NCBI GenBank assembly: GCA_017311185.1
Contig: JAESUZ010002613.1
Location: forward strand, 62,001-126,000
Direction: 5' to 3'
Length of the DNA: 64,000 bases
Source: Proteles cristata cristata
Taxonomy: Eukaryota; Chordata; Mammalia; Carnivora; Hyaenidae
Under the pieces are notes generated by a model, which was not told the DNA's origin, made no database searches, and worked only from the letters and a program-made list of their open reading frames with translations. The translations under genes and the position numbers were made by a program. Shown one piece after another: positions 12,590 through 23,499 of the stretch (positions are counted from its first letter, which is position 1; each line of letters opens with the position of its first letter).

Positions 12590-13310
12590 ATGAATTCCTC
12601 TAGTTTTTGTTTTTTTCTGGAAACTCTTTATCTCTCCTTCTATTCTGAAAGACAGTCTTGCTGGATAGAGTATTCTTGCCTGCATATTTTTCCCATTCAA
12701 CAGGTTGAACATATCCTGCCACTCCCTTCTAGTCTGCCAAGTTTCTGTGGATAGATCTGCTACAAATATGACCTGTTTTCCCTTGTATATTAAGGACTTT
12801 TTTTCCCTTGCGGCTTTCAGATTCTCTCCTTGTCTGTGTATTTTGTGAAATTTGACTATGATATGCTTTGGCAATGTATGGCTCTTGTTGAATTTTATGA
12901 AAGTTCTCTGTGCTTCTTGGATTTTGATGTTTGTGTCCTACCCCAGATCAGAAAAGTTTTCAGCTATAATTTGCTCACATAAACCTTCTACCCCTTTTAC
13001 TCTCTCTTCATCTTCTGGGACTTCTATGATACAAATTTTAATACATTTTATTAAGTCACTGAGTTCCCTAAGTCTACCTTCATGATCCATTACCTTTGTT
13101 TCCTTCCTTTTAAGTTTCATTATTTTCCATAATTTTAGCTTCTATATCACTAATTTGTTCCTCTGCTTGATCCATCTTCACTGTCATGGCATCCATTCAG
13201 TTTTGCATCTTGGTTATAGCACTTTTAATTTTGTCCTGACTAGATTTTAGCTCTTTTAACTCTGCAGTAAGGGATTCCTAGTGTCTTATATGCTTTTATT
13301 CAAGCCCACC
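12590..13310 (-). pseudogene. L1 ORF1 remnant, inner L1
   Basis: The minus strand encodes recognisable L1 ORF1p segments. An RRM-like segment with LRELSDLIK and IIEVPEDEERVKG (usual form IIGVPE.EE) is at 12938-13060. The C-terminal domain follows at 12590-12880, with ENLKAAREK, ETWQTRREWQDMFNLL and ILYPARLSFRIEGEIKSF. The domain order is correct but frames are broken between them. ORF1p normally coats L1 RNA. This copy cannot make a full protein. Confidence 0.82.
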
Positions 13311-14875
13311 TAGAATCCTTATAATTGTTTTACATTTTAGTTCAGATAACTTACATATATTTGTATTGATTAAATCCCTGGTTGTCATGTTTTCCTGTCC
13401 TTTCTTCTGTGGTGAATTCCTCCCTCATGTCATTTTGGAGGATAAAAAAATAAGAAAATTAAATTAAAATTACAAAATATTTTAAAAAATAAAGAAGGCT
13501 AGATCCTAGGTGTATTTTCATCTGCTTGCTAAGAGAACCTTGATAGAAATATAAAAAGAAAGAAAAAAATTTAATGATAAAAATTTTTTAAAAATAAAAT
13601 AAAAAATTTGCTTTCTGTTTCCAAGGAATAAAGGAAAAGCAAAAAACAAACCATCAAAAAACCTAAATGAAGATCCAATTTCCCCTAGTGCTGAAACTTT
13701 GCAGCACTCTATGATTAGCAGACCTAGTGTGTGGAAGGAACTTGTGCTGGTCTTCTAGGGAGAGGCCTGCTACCCTGATTCTCATGCCAACTTGCCCTAG
13801 TGGAGATGTGCCTGGAGGGCACAAGGAGTGGGGTTTGGTTTAACAGTTCAGTTCTCCACTGGTGGCACTGTTTAGCTCATTGAGGTCAATCAGTGCTGGT
13901 GGGCTAATGGTGAAATGCCTTCACCCTGCTGAATAGTCTCCAGAGTGCGAAGTTCATGCCCTCATGGCTCATGCCCTCACAGATGCAGCCACACCACCTG
14001 TGTCCCTGGCTTCTGTCAGCTCACCGCCTTCACCCTATCTGTGTCCAAACTATCCTCCCTCCTGTGTTTTAAATCAGGAGCAGCTGTATTTCAAAACCCC
14101 ACACATCAGACACCCCCACTGCTTGGATCCAGACTGACCCCCTGGGAGAGGGTCTTGCCAATGCCTTGGCCAGTACCAGCTTGTCCAAGAAAATAGTCAC
14201 AAGACTGTATTGTGACAGTGGCATGGAGTTTATGGTAAATCTCAAAACACAACCAGCACCAGGTTTTGCTGTCCTCAGCCGGCATCTTTGTTCCAATATC
14301 AGTGAACGTGCAGCTCTATGGCACCTGCATAGAGCTTTTGTCAGTGGAGACACCATATTACTGCTACAAAATGCACTCCGAACAGAGGAACTACTTCTTC
14401 CCATGCGACCCAGGGGATCTGCAGACTGTACTGCCTGCTCCCAGGGCTCCATCCTGCTTCCTCACAGGAGCACTATCAGGCGCTGAGCTATGAAACTTCA
14501 GACTCTGCACTCCACTGTTTATAAAAAACTGGCAGTATTGAAACCCTCTCCTTTTTCCTCATCGATGATTTTGGGGAATAGTTTTCTTGTGCAGTCTCCT
14601 GTGCGTGTCTTCACTCTTTCCTTCTCTCTTTCTTTTAGCTACTTTCAGGGGGAATGCTTTTATTGTGTGAATACTACAGCTCTTCCCTCTCCCAACTCAC
14701 CTCTATGCACCAGGTGACTCCCACGTCTTCCCCCTCAAATTATGCACATTGTTCTCTTAATCCTCAGATCCATTTCCTAGGTGTTCAAAATGATTTGATG
14801 TTGATCTACCTGTGTTCAAGGGACTAGACAAGCCCAGGGTTCCCTTACTAATCCACCATCTTAACTCCTCCCTCA
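13311..14875 (-). mobile_element. 5'UTR of the inner L1
   Basis: GC-richer than the coding part, with no long conserved frame. Short open frames here read through untranslated sequence on either strand. It would have carried the internal Pol II promoter and ends at 14875 beside the target-site duplication. Confidence 0.75.
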
Positions 14876-14891
14876 GGACAAAATAGACTTT

Positions 14892-17800
14892 AAGAAAATA
14901 TTGTGATAAAAGACAAAGAAGGGCACTATATAATAATATAGGGACAATCCAACAAGAAGATATAACAACTGTAAATATGCACCCAATATAGGAGCACCCA
15001 AATACATAAGATAGTTAATAACAAACATAAAGAAACTAATCAATAATAAAACAATAATAGTAGGGGATTTTAACACCCCACTTACATCAATAGACAGATC
15101 ACCTAAAGAGAAAATCAACAATGAAACAATGGCTTTGAATGGTGCCCTGGACCAGATGGATTTAACATATATATTCAGAACATTCCATTCTAAAACAGCA
15201 GAATATACATTGTTTTCGGGTGCACAATGATCATTCTCCAGAACAGATCACACATTAGAAAAAATAAGCCTCAACAAATTCAAGAAGATGCATGTTTTAT
15301 GATCACAATGCTATAAAAACAAAAGTTAAACACAAGAAAAAATCTGGAAAGACCACAAATACATGGAGGTTAAATAACATGTTACTACTGGGGCACCTGG
15401 GTGGCTCAGTCAATTAAGTGTTCGACTTCAGCTCAGGTCATGATCTCACAGTTCGTGGGTTCTAGCCCCATGATGGGCTCTGTGACAGTACAGAGCCTGG
15501 AGTTGCTTCAGATTCTGTGTTTCCCTCTCTCTGTTCCCCTCCCCCCTCATGTTCTGTCTTTTGCTCTCTCTCTCTCTCTCTCTCTCTCTAATGATAAAAT
15601 AAACATTAAAAAAATAATAATAACATGCTACTAAACAATGAATTGTTCAACCAGGAATGCAAAGAAGAAATAAAATAGTATATGGAAACAAATGAAAATG
15701 AAAACACAGCAGTCCAAAACCTTTGGGATGTACCAAAAGCAGTTCTAAGAGGGAAGTTTATAGCAATACAGGTCTACCTCAAGAAGCAAGAAAAGTCTCA
15801 AATAAACACCAAACCTTATACCCAAAGGAGCTAGAAAAAGAACAAACAAAACCCCAAACCAGCAGAAGAAAGCAAATAATAAAGATTAGAGCAGAAATAA
15901 TTTAAAAATTAAAATTGTAAATGAAAAATAGAACAGATCAATTAAACCAAGAGTTAGTTCTTTGAAAAAAAATCAATAAAGTTGATAAACCTCTAGCAAG
16001 ATGTATGAAGGAAAAAAGAGAAAAGACTCATAAATAAAATCACAAACAAGACAGGAAAAATGACAACCAACACTATAGATATCCAAATAATTATATGAGA
16101 ATATTATTTAAAAAAAACTATATGCCAACAAATTGGACAACCTAGAAGAAATGGGTAAATTCCTAGAAATGTATAACCAAAACTGAAACAGGAAGAAATA
16201 TAAAATTTAAATAGATGGATAACCAGCTAAGAAATTGAATCAGTAATCAAAAAACTCCCAAGAAACAAAAGTTCAGGGTCAGGTGGCTTCACAAGTGAAT
16301 TCTATCAAACATTTCAAGAAGAATTAACACCTATTCTTCTCAAACTAATCCAAAAAAAATAGAAGAGAAAGGAGAACACCCAAATTAATTCTAAGAGGTC
16401 AGAATTACCTTGATATCAAAACCAGATAAAGATACCACTAAAAAAGAGAATTACAGGCCAGTATGTCTAATGGATACGGATATAAAAAATGCTCAACAAA
16501 ATATTCACAAACCGAATCCAACAATGCATTTAAAAAATGATTCACCACAATCAAATGGGATTTATTCCTGTTTTGCAAGGGTAGTTCAATATGTGCAAAT
16601 CAACCAACAATAAGAGAGAGGATAAGAACCAGCAGAAAAAGCATTTGACAAAGTACATTATCTCTTCATGATAAAAACCCTTAACAAAGTAGACTTAGAG
16701 GGAACATGCCCTCAATATAATAAAGGTACCCTATGAAAAACCCACAGTTAACCTTATCCTAAATGGGAAAAAGCGTAGAACTTTTCCCTTAGGTCAGGAA
16801 TAAGACAAGAATGTCCACTCTCAACACTTTTATTCTACATAGTACTAAAAGCCCTAGCCACAGTAATCGGACACAAAGAAATAAAAAACATCCAAATTGC
16901 TAAGGAAGAAGTAAAACTTTAACTACTTACAGATGACATGATACTATATATTGAAAACCTGAAAGACTCCACTAAAAAACAGCTAGAGCTGATAAATTCA
17001 GTAAAGTCACAGAATTCAAAATCACTATTTACAAGTGTATCAAAGATGATTACATACCTAGGAATAAACCTAACCAAAGAGTTCAAAGACCTGTACTATG
17101 AAAACTATAAAACACTAATGAAAGAAATTGAAGAGGACACAAGGAAACTGAAAGATATTCCATGCTCGTAGATTAAAAGAACAAATATTGTTAAAATGTC
17201 TATACTATTGTTAAAACGTCTATAGTTTAGAGAACTAGAACAAACAATTCTAAAATTTGCATGGAACCACAAAAGACCCCAACTAAGCAAAGAAATCTTG
17301 AAAAAGAAAAGCAAAACTGGAGGCATTACATTCTGGACATCAAGTTATATTACAAAGCTGTAGTGATCAAAATAGTATGGTATTGGCACAAAAACCGACA
17401 CACAGATCAATGGAACAGAATAGAAAACCCATAAATGAACCAACAACTGTATGGTCAATTAATCTTCAACAAAGCAAGAAAGAATATCCAATGGAAAACA
17501 CAATCTTTTCAACAAACGGTGTTTGAAAAACTGGACAGCAACATGCCAAAGAATGAAATTGGACCATGTTCTTTCATCGTGCTAAAAAATAAATTCAAAA
17601 TGGATTAAAGGCTTAAATGTAAGGCAGAAAACCATCAAAATCCTAGAGGAGAACACAGGCAGCAACTTCTTTGACACTGGCCAAAACCAGCATTTTTCTA
17701 GATAGGTCTCCTGAGTCAAGGGAAATAAAAGCAGAAATAAACTATTGGGACTACATCAAAATAAAAAGTTTTGCACAACAAAGAAAACAATCAATAAAAC

Positions 17801-17945
17801 AAAAAGGCAACCTAAGGAGTGGGAGAAGACATTTGAAAATTACATATCCAATAAGGTTAGTATCCAAAATTTATAAAAAACTTATAAAACCCAACATCCA
17901 AATAATGAATAATCCATTAAAAAATTGTCAGAAGCCATGAACAGA
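14892..17945 (+). pseudogene. L1 ORF2 remnant of the outer L1
   Basis: Endonuclease-domain sequence resumes (for example 'ggggattttaacacccca', the GDFNTP motif, near 15063-15080). The N-terminal linker with SRRK.II.IRAE is at 15723-15905. The reverse-transcriptase palm is still legible at 16923-16945 as LLTDDMILY, so the two catalytic aspartates (16932-16937) survive, with A replaced by T in the ADD motif. A TAA stop at 16920-16922 lies in the same frame immediately upstream. YLGINLTKEFKDLYYENYKTL follows at 17050-17120, and C-terminal blocks run to about 17940. It is dead through many stops and frameshifts. Confidence 0.85.
15390..15619 (+). mobile_element. CAN-SINE in the outer L1 ORF2
   Basis: Target-site duplication taacatg[t/c]tacta at 15375-15387 and 15621-15633. 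It has a standard A box, 'ggtcatgatctcacag', a (CT)n body near 15565-15589 and an AATAAAACATTAAAA-like tail. Confidence 0.93.
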
Positions 17946-18028
17946 CATTTCTCCAAAGAAGACATACATATGCCAATAAACACAGGAAAAGATATTCATC
18001 ATCACTTGCCATCAGGGAATGCAAATCA

Positions 18029-18174
18029 GACAGCTAGCTCAGAGCCTGGAGCCTGCTTCAGATTCTGTGTCTCTCTCTCTCTCTGACCTTCCCCTGCTCA
18101 TGCTGTCTCTCTCTGTCTCTCTCTCTCTCTCACTCAGAAGTAAATAAAACATTAAAAAATTTTTTTAAAAAAAG
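18029..18174 (+). mobile_element. 5'-truncated CAN-SINE
   Basis: Only the 3' half is present, starting at GACAGCTAGCTCAGAGCC. The tRNA-like head with both Pol III boxes is absent. It sits at the junction of the L1 ORF2 end and 3'UTR. Confidence 0.85.
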
Positions 18175-18360
18175 GAAACAGAGTCGTAATTATGGAGAAA
18201 TGATGGCTGGAGAGGGGTGAAATAGGTGATGGGAATTAAAGAGTATACTTGTCATGATGAGCACTAGGTATTGTATGGAAGTGTTGAATCACTATATTGC
18301 ATACATGAAACTAGTATAACATTGTATTTAGCTGGAATTTTAAAAAGAAAAAAATTAAAA

Positions 18361-20140
18361 TCTCTCCTTTAACTGACTGCAAAAAAATGAAATACACATT
18401 AAATACAATACTATAAATAAAATCAGTGACAAACTGAGGAAAAGAATCAGTATTTTTCAAAAAATAAGAGAAGGCATTGAATCCACAAAACAAAAATAAA
18501 GTTTATTAAAAATAAAAAGAAACATTCATGGAGTGCCTGGGTGGCTCAGTCAGTTAAGAACCGAATTACTGATTTCAGCTCAGGTCATGATCTCACAGAC
18601 TGTGAGATCAAGTCCCAGGTGTGGCTCTGTGCTAACAGCTCAGAGCCTGCTTCGGATTTTCTCTCCTCTTTCTCTGTCTCTCTCTCTCTCTTTCAAGATA
18701 AATAAATAAACTTTTAAAAAGCCAGATTTCAAAATAAAATAAATATATATATATATATAACAATAAAAGGAAACATTCAGATGGACATAACATTTAGAAA
18801 TGCCAAAATATAATCATCAGAATGAAAAATTCAACAGAGGTTTGAACACAAAGTTGAGAAATTATCCTAGAAAAAAGAATAAAAAGAACAAGAATAGAGA
18901 AGGAGAAAAAAGTTATGAAATTAAAACACTAGTTCACTTTTTTGATATCATAATATTAGGAGTTTCAGAAAGAGTGAACAAAAGAAATAAAAATTTTTTA
19001 AAATCATCTTAAAAATAAATTGAGAATTTTCCAGAAAATAGAAGTTTTCATATTTCTAAGGACTTACTGAGTGCCCAGAATGATGCATAAAAAAGACCTA
19101 TACCAAAGAATGTCAAGAAGAAATTTGAGAGCTATAGTAATAAAGATCCTAAAAGATCATACATGATCTTAAAGGGTCTGTACATGTTTCATACAAAAAA
19201 AAAATCAGAATGGCTTTGTACCTCTCAATAAAAACTTGAACAGAGAAAAAGTTAAAAGGGAAGTTTATTTCTGACTGAGAATTCTATACCCAACCAAGCT
19301 ATCAAGTGTGAAAGCAGAGTAAAAATATTATTTGACATGCAGGGTTTCAAAACATTTACTCAAGATTCACCCTTCTTTATGAAGTTTTTGGAAGACGTGT
19401 GAGCGTTAAATAATAAAAGAAAAAGAAATAGAATCACAGAAATAAAGAATTATTCATTAGGGAAAGGCAAAGGGAGTACCCATGATGATGGAGAAAAGAG
19501 AGCACAGACTTCATAACAGAAGATGCTAAACTGCACTTCTCCCAGAGAATAAAATTAATAAAATACCTGATGCGTTTTAATGTGGTGAGAGGATATATGC
19601 TAATGTTGGGGTGAGTTGAGAGACAAATTAGTTATAAGTACCTAAAACTAAGCAAATAAAACTCAAGACCTATATTAATCCAGAAAACAACTGAGCAGTA
19701 AAAAAAGTTTACCTTGTTTCTCAACTCTGAATTTAATTGACGAAAGTCATAATAATGTAGATTTTGAGTATTTACGTAGCTAAAACTATAATGTATTTTG
19801 AGAAATCGAGGGATGGTGTGTATGTGAATGACAGGGCCAGGAGAGGGATGAGAAAGGAAAGAGTTAAATTCTCACCTTCTATAGTGGGAAGTTGATAAAT
19901 GCCTAAAACTAAAAACATCAAAGCGTAGCAACATAGGCATATGATTTATAAAATCAGAAGTAAATATCTAAAATCAACCAAAAGTATTAAAAGTGGTTAC
20001 TTCTCTAAAGTGGGAAAATGGGGGTAGACTACAAACCAGGGGACTGTTCTTTTTACAAAAGAATTGTAGAATGAATTGATTCTTTATATCATGAGCATAT
20101 ATAACATGATAAAAATAAAAGCTATTTGAAAACCTTTAGT
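18361..20140 (+). mobile_element. Old HAL1-like (half-L1) element
   Basis: It reads as old L1 ORF1-type sequence ('aggagtttcagaaagagtgaac', 'gagaattttccagaaaat', 'gagaattctatacccaacc', 'gacatgcagggtttcaaaa'). It then runs directly into a 3'UTR-like end ('gtggttacttctctaaagtgg ... atgagcatatataac') with no ORF2 between. An ORF1-only structure is the hallmark of HAL1. It is heavily diverged and carries a SINE at 18530-18760. Confidence 0.65.
18530..18760 (+). mobile_element. CAN-SINE with an AT-rich extended tail
   Basis: Target-site duplication aataaaa[a/g]gaaacattca at 18511-18528 and 18762-18779. After the normal CTTTTAAAAA tail the copy continues with about 40 bases ending in (AT)n at 18742-18759, all inside the duplication. 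Confidence 0.9.
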
Positions 20141-20319
20141 GATTCTCCGTTTCTCTTAAATTACAGTCTAAATATATGAAAATTACTTTAAAAATCCTTT
20201 CTAATCTTGACACAAACAGGCTCCTTAGTTGTTTTTTTTTTCTTATCTCTCTCCACTCTCATATTCTATGTCCCAACTAAACTTGCAGCTCTTTTCAGAT
20301 GAAGAAATGGTTCATAAAC
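20141..20319. other. Unassigned noncoding sequence
   Basis: No recognised repeat or gene. Holds a T-rich run near 20230-20241. Confidence 0.45.
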
Positions 20320-20470
20320 CTTGAAAGAACTTGTGCTTTTATTCTTTAGTAAAAGACTGGGAGTTACTGAAGGGTTTTAGACATAGAGTGGTCTATCAGT
20401 GTGGAGAACAGATCAAAAGGAGGCCAGTCTACAAACCCAGAAATCACTTAGAAGTCTGTTGCCATGGCAG
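20320..20470 (+). mobile_element. Fragment of an old interspersed repeat
   Basis: 'gagttactgaagggtttta ... ggccagtctac' resembles the 3' half of the repeat family seen more completely at 28005, 29765 and 41285. Family name not assigned. Confidence 0.45.
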
Positions 20471-20499
20471 TGAATGGAAGGAACAGAAAATGAACAATG

Positions 20500-20600
20500 A
20501 GGGGTCCAGAAATCTAAATTTTTGTGACTACTAATTTGCTCTACAACCTGAAGCAATTCACTTAATTCCTCTAATTCTGGGTTCCTGGGGTGCAATATAC
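20500..20600 (+). mobile_element. MIR-like fragment
   Basis: 'aacctgaagcaattcactta' followed by 'attcctctaattctggg' fits the diverged MIR core and 3' half. Confidence 0.5.
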
Positions 20601-20854
20601 AAATGTATGATGATTTTCATCAAAACCTGGTCCTTTTCCAGGGTCACCATCTCAGGGGATATCACCATCAAACACCCAACAGTCAGAAATTTGTGACTCA
20701 TTTTTTATATCCTCCTCTCCATCCATACCCTATCAACCACCAAGTCCTTTCAATTTAACCACTTACATTTCTCAAGTCTGTTTCTCCCATCCCCATTAGT
20801 ATGAACCTAATCCAAGCCACTTTAATCTCACAATTGAACTGTAACACCAAGTTT

Positions 20855-21077
20855 GTTTGTTTGTTTTTAATATTTTTATTTATTTCTAGGAGAGAGAGAG
20901 AGAGACAGAGTGAGCAGGGGAGGTCAGAGAGAGAGGGAGATACAGACTCCAAAACAGGCTCCAGGCTCTGAGCTGGCAGTCAGCACAGAGCCCAACGCGG
21001 GGCCAGAACCCACGAACTGCGAGATCATGACCTAAGAGAAAGTCGGACGCTTAACCGACTAAGCCACCCTGGTGCCC
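20855..21077 (-). mobile_element. CAN-SINE, young subgroup
   Basis: Perfect 16-bp target-site duplication ctgtaacaccaagttt at 20839-20854 and 21078-21093. Carries the young-subgroup markers and retains several CpGs. Confidence 0.95.
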
Positions 21078-21153
21078 CTGTAACACCAAGTTTCTTACAT
21101 CCATTTCTGCCATCCTCCAATCTATTGTCCACATTCTGTCTGGAGTGATTTTC

Positions 21154-21386
21154 TTTTTTTTTTTTTTTTTTATAAATGTTTTATTTATTTCTGAAAGAGA
21201 GGGAGAGACAGCACGAACAGGGGAGGGTCAGAGAGAGAGAGCAAAACACAGAATCTGAAGCAGCCTCCAGGCTCAGAGCTAGCTGTCAGCACAGAGGCCG
21301 ATGCAGGCCTCAAACCCATGAACCGTGAGATCATGACCTGAACTGAAGTCGGAAGCTCAACCGACTGAGCCACCCAGGCGCCCCTA
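21154..21386 (-). mobile_element. CAN-SINE, general type
   Basis: Perfect 14-bp duplication ctggagtgattttc at 21140-21153 and 21387-21400. It has the older TGAGCC A-box form and the standard body, with an 18-19-nt T run as its A-tail. Confidence 0.95.
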
Positions 21387-21960
21387 CTGGAGTGATTTTC
21401 AAAAAGTAAACCTGATCATATTACCATTCCCTAACAACTGGCTTCCTTTTGCCCTTAAGATAAAGATCAAAATCCCACACATGGACTCCCATTCATGCAT
21501 ATTCTGACTCTTGGAAAGTTCTCTGTCTACCTCATATGTCATTCTCCTCCTCTGTTCTCCAAACACAGTAGTTTTCAAAAGTGACATACTTCTTCCCACA
21601 GCACCTTTTTATATGCTGTTCCCTCTGCTTAGAATACTCTTCTCCTCCCTTTTCCCCATTACCCTTGCTTATTTTTAATCATCCTTTAAATCTCAGCTTA
21701 TTCATTTCTAATAGAAAGGATTCTTTGATTAACCAAGTTGGGTTAGCTTTCTTGTTATTCACTTTTGGAATACCCTAAAAATTTAACACTTGCCAACACT
21801 GTGAATAAATCATTATTTTTTGTGTAATTAGCTATTAAATAACCAGCTCCTAAATAAAAATATAAGCTTCTCAAGACAGAAATAATATATTCTAATTAAC
21901 AGTATAAATATATTGCCTAAAATTAAATATTTGTTATATGGATAAATGAATTAAGTATAA

Positions 21961-22539
21961 ATATGGAGTTTTCTGTTCTCTTCACCCTATTTTATCACTT
22001 TCCGTCTCTTCCTTGTAGGGAAAAGGTCTTTAAATATAATAATACAACAAAGCTAGTTAGAAAAGGATGCCAACATGAGCAAGTAAAAGGTCAAATTTGT
22101 CATAGAGACTCTGGGCTCTGAAAAAAAAAAGGAAAAAGAATGTGTAGATTGAAGCCAGGCCAACCAATTGGTTTTTCTGACATGGGACAAAAGAGATGAA
22201 TAGGTTTAATAGTCTCAATGAAGACAAAATGTGTAGATATATATATAGATATATGGATATAAATAGATAGATATAAATAAAAATGTGACCTATAGAAAAG
22301 GGAACTCTAAGAAACCACAAGAAGTCTGAAAATGACCCAAAAAGGAACAATTTCTTAGACCTTACAACCTCTGTGGGCATGATGACAGAATTACAAACTT
22401 TAAAATGTTTCTAAAAAGCCTCGTCAGCCTGGAAGTTGAGAATATTGTAGCCTGGGTCCAACTTCTCGTCTTCCTATCACATAATTTCAGAACCTCTAAA
22501 CAGCTCATTGTTTTCCCAAATGCACCAGATAAACTCTGA
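21961..22539. other. Unassigned AT-rich sequence
   Basis: No recognised repeat except an imperfect (TAGATA)n/(TA)n stretch at about 22230-22280. Confidence 0.5.
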
Positions 22540-22760
22540 GCACCATGTGTTCCCAACTCTACTACCCTCTGGCCTACATTCCCAACCCCAAAATATTCCT
22601 TAAAACCCACCTCAAATGTTAGCTCGCCTGTGAAGTTTCCCCGAGTCCTCCATTACTAACCATCTTCCCTATTTTTGCTGAACCCCCATAAGTCTATAAT
22701 TTGTTGTAACTATCATTAGATATAACATATTGATTTGGTTCTTATAGCCTATCATAAATA
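22540..22760 (+). mobile_element. L2-like fragment
   Basis: 'aaacccacctcaaatgttag...cctgtgaagtttccccgag' is the diverged form of the L2 3' segment that normally reads 'cagctcaaatgtcacctcc...tgaagccttccctgac'. Confidence 0.55.
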
Positions 22761-22769
22761 ATCCTATAA

Positions 22770-22980
22770 GCTGCTTTATTACCTACAAAGCCCTTTTACA
22801 CCCAATATTGCTTATGCTCCCATTCAGCAACAATGCTATAAACCAATGTGATTATCCTCACTTTATAGGACAAAGATTATTTAGTTTATGGAAGAAAATG
22901 GACAAGTAATTGCCCAAAATCACAGAGCTACTAGATTACAGACCTGGGGTTTAAATCCAGACTCTTTGACCCTAAATAAT
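22770..22980 (-). mobile_element. MIR/L2-type remnant
   Basis: Minus-strand MIR-like order: 'attatcctcactttatagga', 'caagtaattgcccaaaatca', 'cagagctactagattacag', then 'taaatccagactctttgac'. Confidence 0.6.
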
Positions 22981-23499
22981 TTGTTCCTTCCATCGTTGAC
23001 TCTTCACCTGCTGTCTTGCTCTGCCTCTAACTGTGAACATGTCTTAACTTCCCTCGTAAACTATAAAGCAGCTGAGAAAAAGACATGACTCTGATTTTTC
23101 TCTGTACACGCTTTTGATGATATTTGACACATTGGCTGGTGATAGAAGGTTCTAAGAAACTTGAAAGTCCAACAAGAATTGACTCAAAGAGGCATTTTCC
23201 TGATATACTTATTTCATTATCATATGAAAACTGTCTCCAAAACCAATGTGGACATCTAGCAAGTTGGAGAAAGCTAGTAAATATGGAAGGATATTTATCC
23301 AGCTAGTAAGCTGTAGAGCTTAAAGTACATTAGGCCTCCAGACACACTTTTAGTGCTGTCCATCAAAGGCAATGAAAAGGCTAAGGCGTTACTGAAGGGG
23401 TAAGCAGAAAAGAAGCTTTTGGTGTGAAAAGTTCTCATTAATAAAGAATTATTTAGGTATTTCCATTAGAAGAGATATTATTTAGGAGCAAGAATGCAT
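22981..23499. other. Unassigned noncoding sequence
   Basis: No recognised repeat or gene. Confidence 0.5.

Larger units (their letters stand above)
7509..14875 (-). mobile_element. Near-complete LINE-1 inserted within the outer LINE-1
   Basis: A 7.37-kb minus-strand L1. Its A-rich 3' end is the T-rich run at 7505-7512. The 3'UTR runs to about 7920, ORF2 remnants occupy about 7870-12440, ORF1 remnants about 12590-13310, and the 5'UTR runs to a GGAGGAGTTAAGATGG-type leader at 14850-14875. Perfect 16-bp target-site duplications flank it. Four CAN-SINEs at 8581, 10243, 10262 and 10936 landed in it later. Both coding regions are broken, so it is immobile. Confidence 0.92.
14876..18360 (+). mobile_element. 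Outer LINE-1, 3' part (ORF2 and 3'UTR)
   Basis: Continues exactly where 7508 stops, after duplicating the 16-bp target. It contains the rest of ORF2, two SINEs (15390-15619 and 18029-18174) and a carnivore-type L1 3'UTR at 18175-18356 ('catgatgagcactaggta', 'gttgaatcactatattg'). Confidence 0.9.
20620..21960 (+). mobile_element. L2 LINE 3' remnant, split by two SINEs
   Basis: Old L2-type sequence: 'cctatcaaccaccaagtcc', 'tctggagtgattttc' joining 'aaacctgatcatattacc', 'ttgcccttaagataaag', 'tatgctgttccctctgctt' and an end near 'aagcttctcaagacaga'. The two CAN-SINEs at 20855 and 21154 interrupt it in the same orientation as each other, with perfect duplications. Confidence 0.7.

Noticed and set aside
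14069..14486. Overlapping 106- and 127-codon frames on both strands
   Set aside because: They lie in the GC-richer 5'UTR of the minus-strand L1 and open in both directions by chance.
15391..15480. tRNA-Lys gene candidate
   Set aside because: The A and B boxes belong to the SINE head; there is no acceptor stem pairing and the copy continues into the SINE body and A-rich tail.
15401..15634. Recurring frames beginning MAQSIK/MAQSVK followed by serine-leucine runs
   Set aside because: The same translation recurs at every CAN-SINE (15401, 33784, 38984, 52175 and others); it is the tRNA-derived SINE head and CT body, not a gene family.
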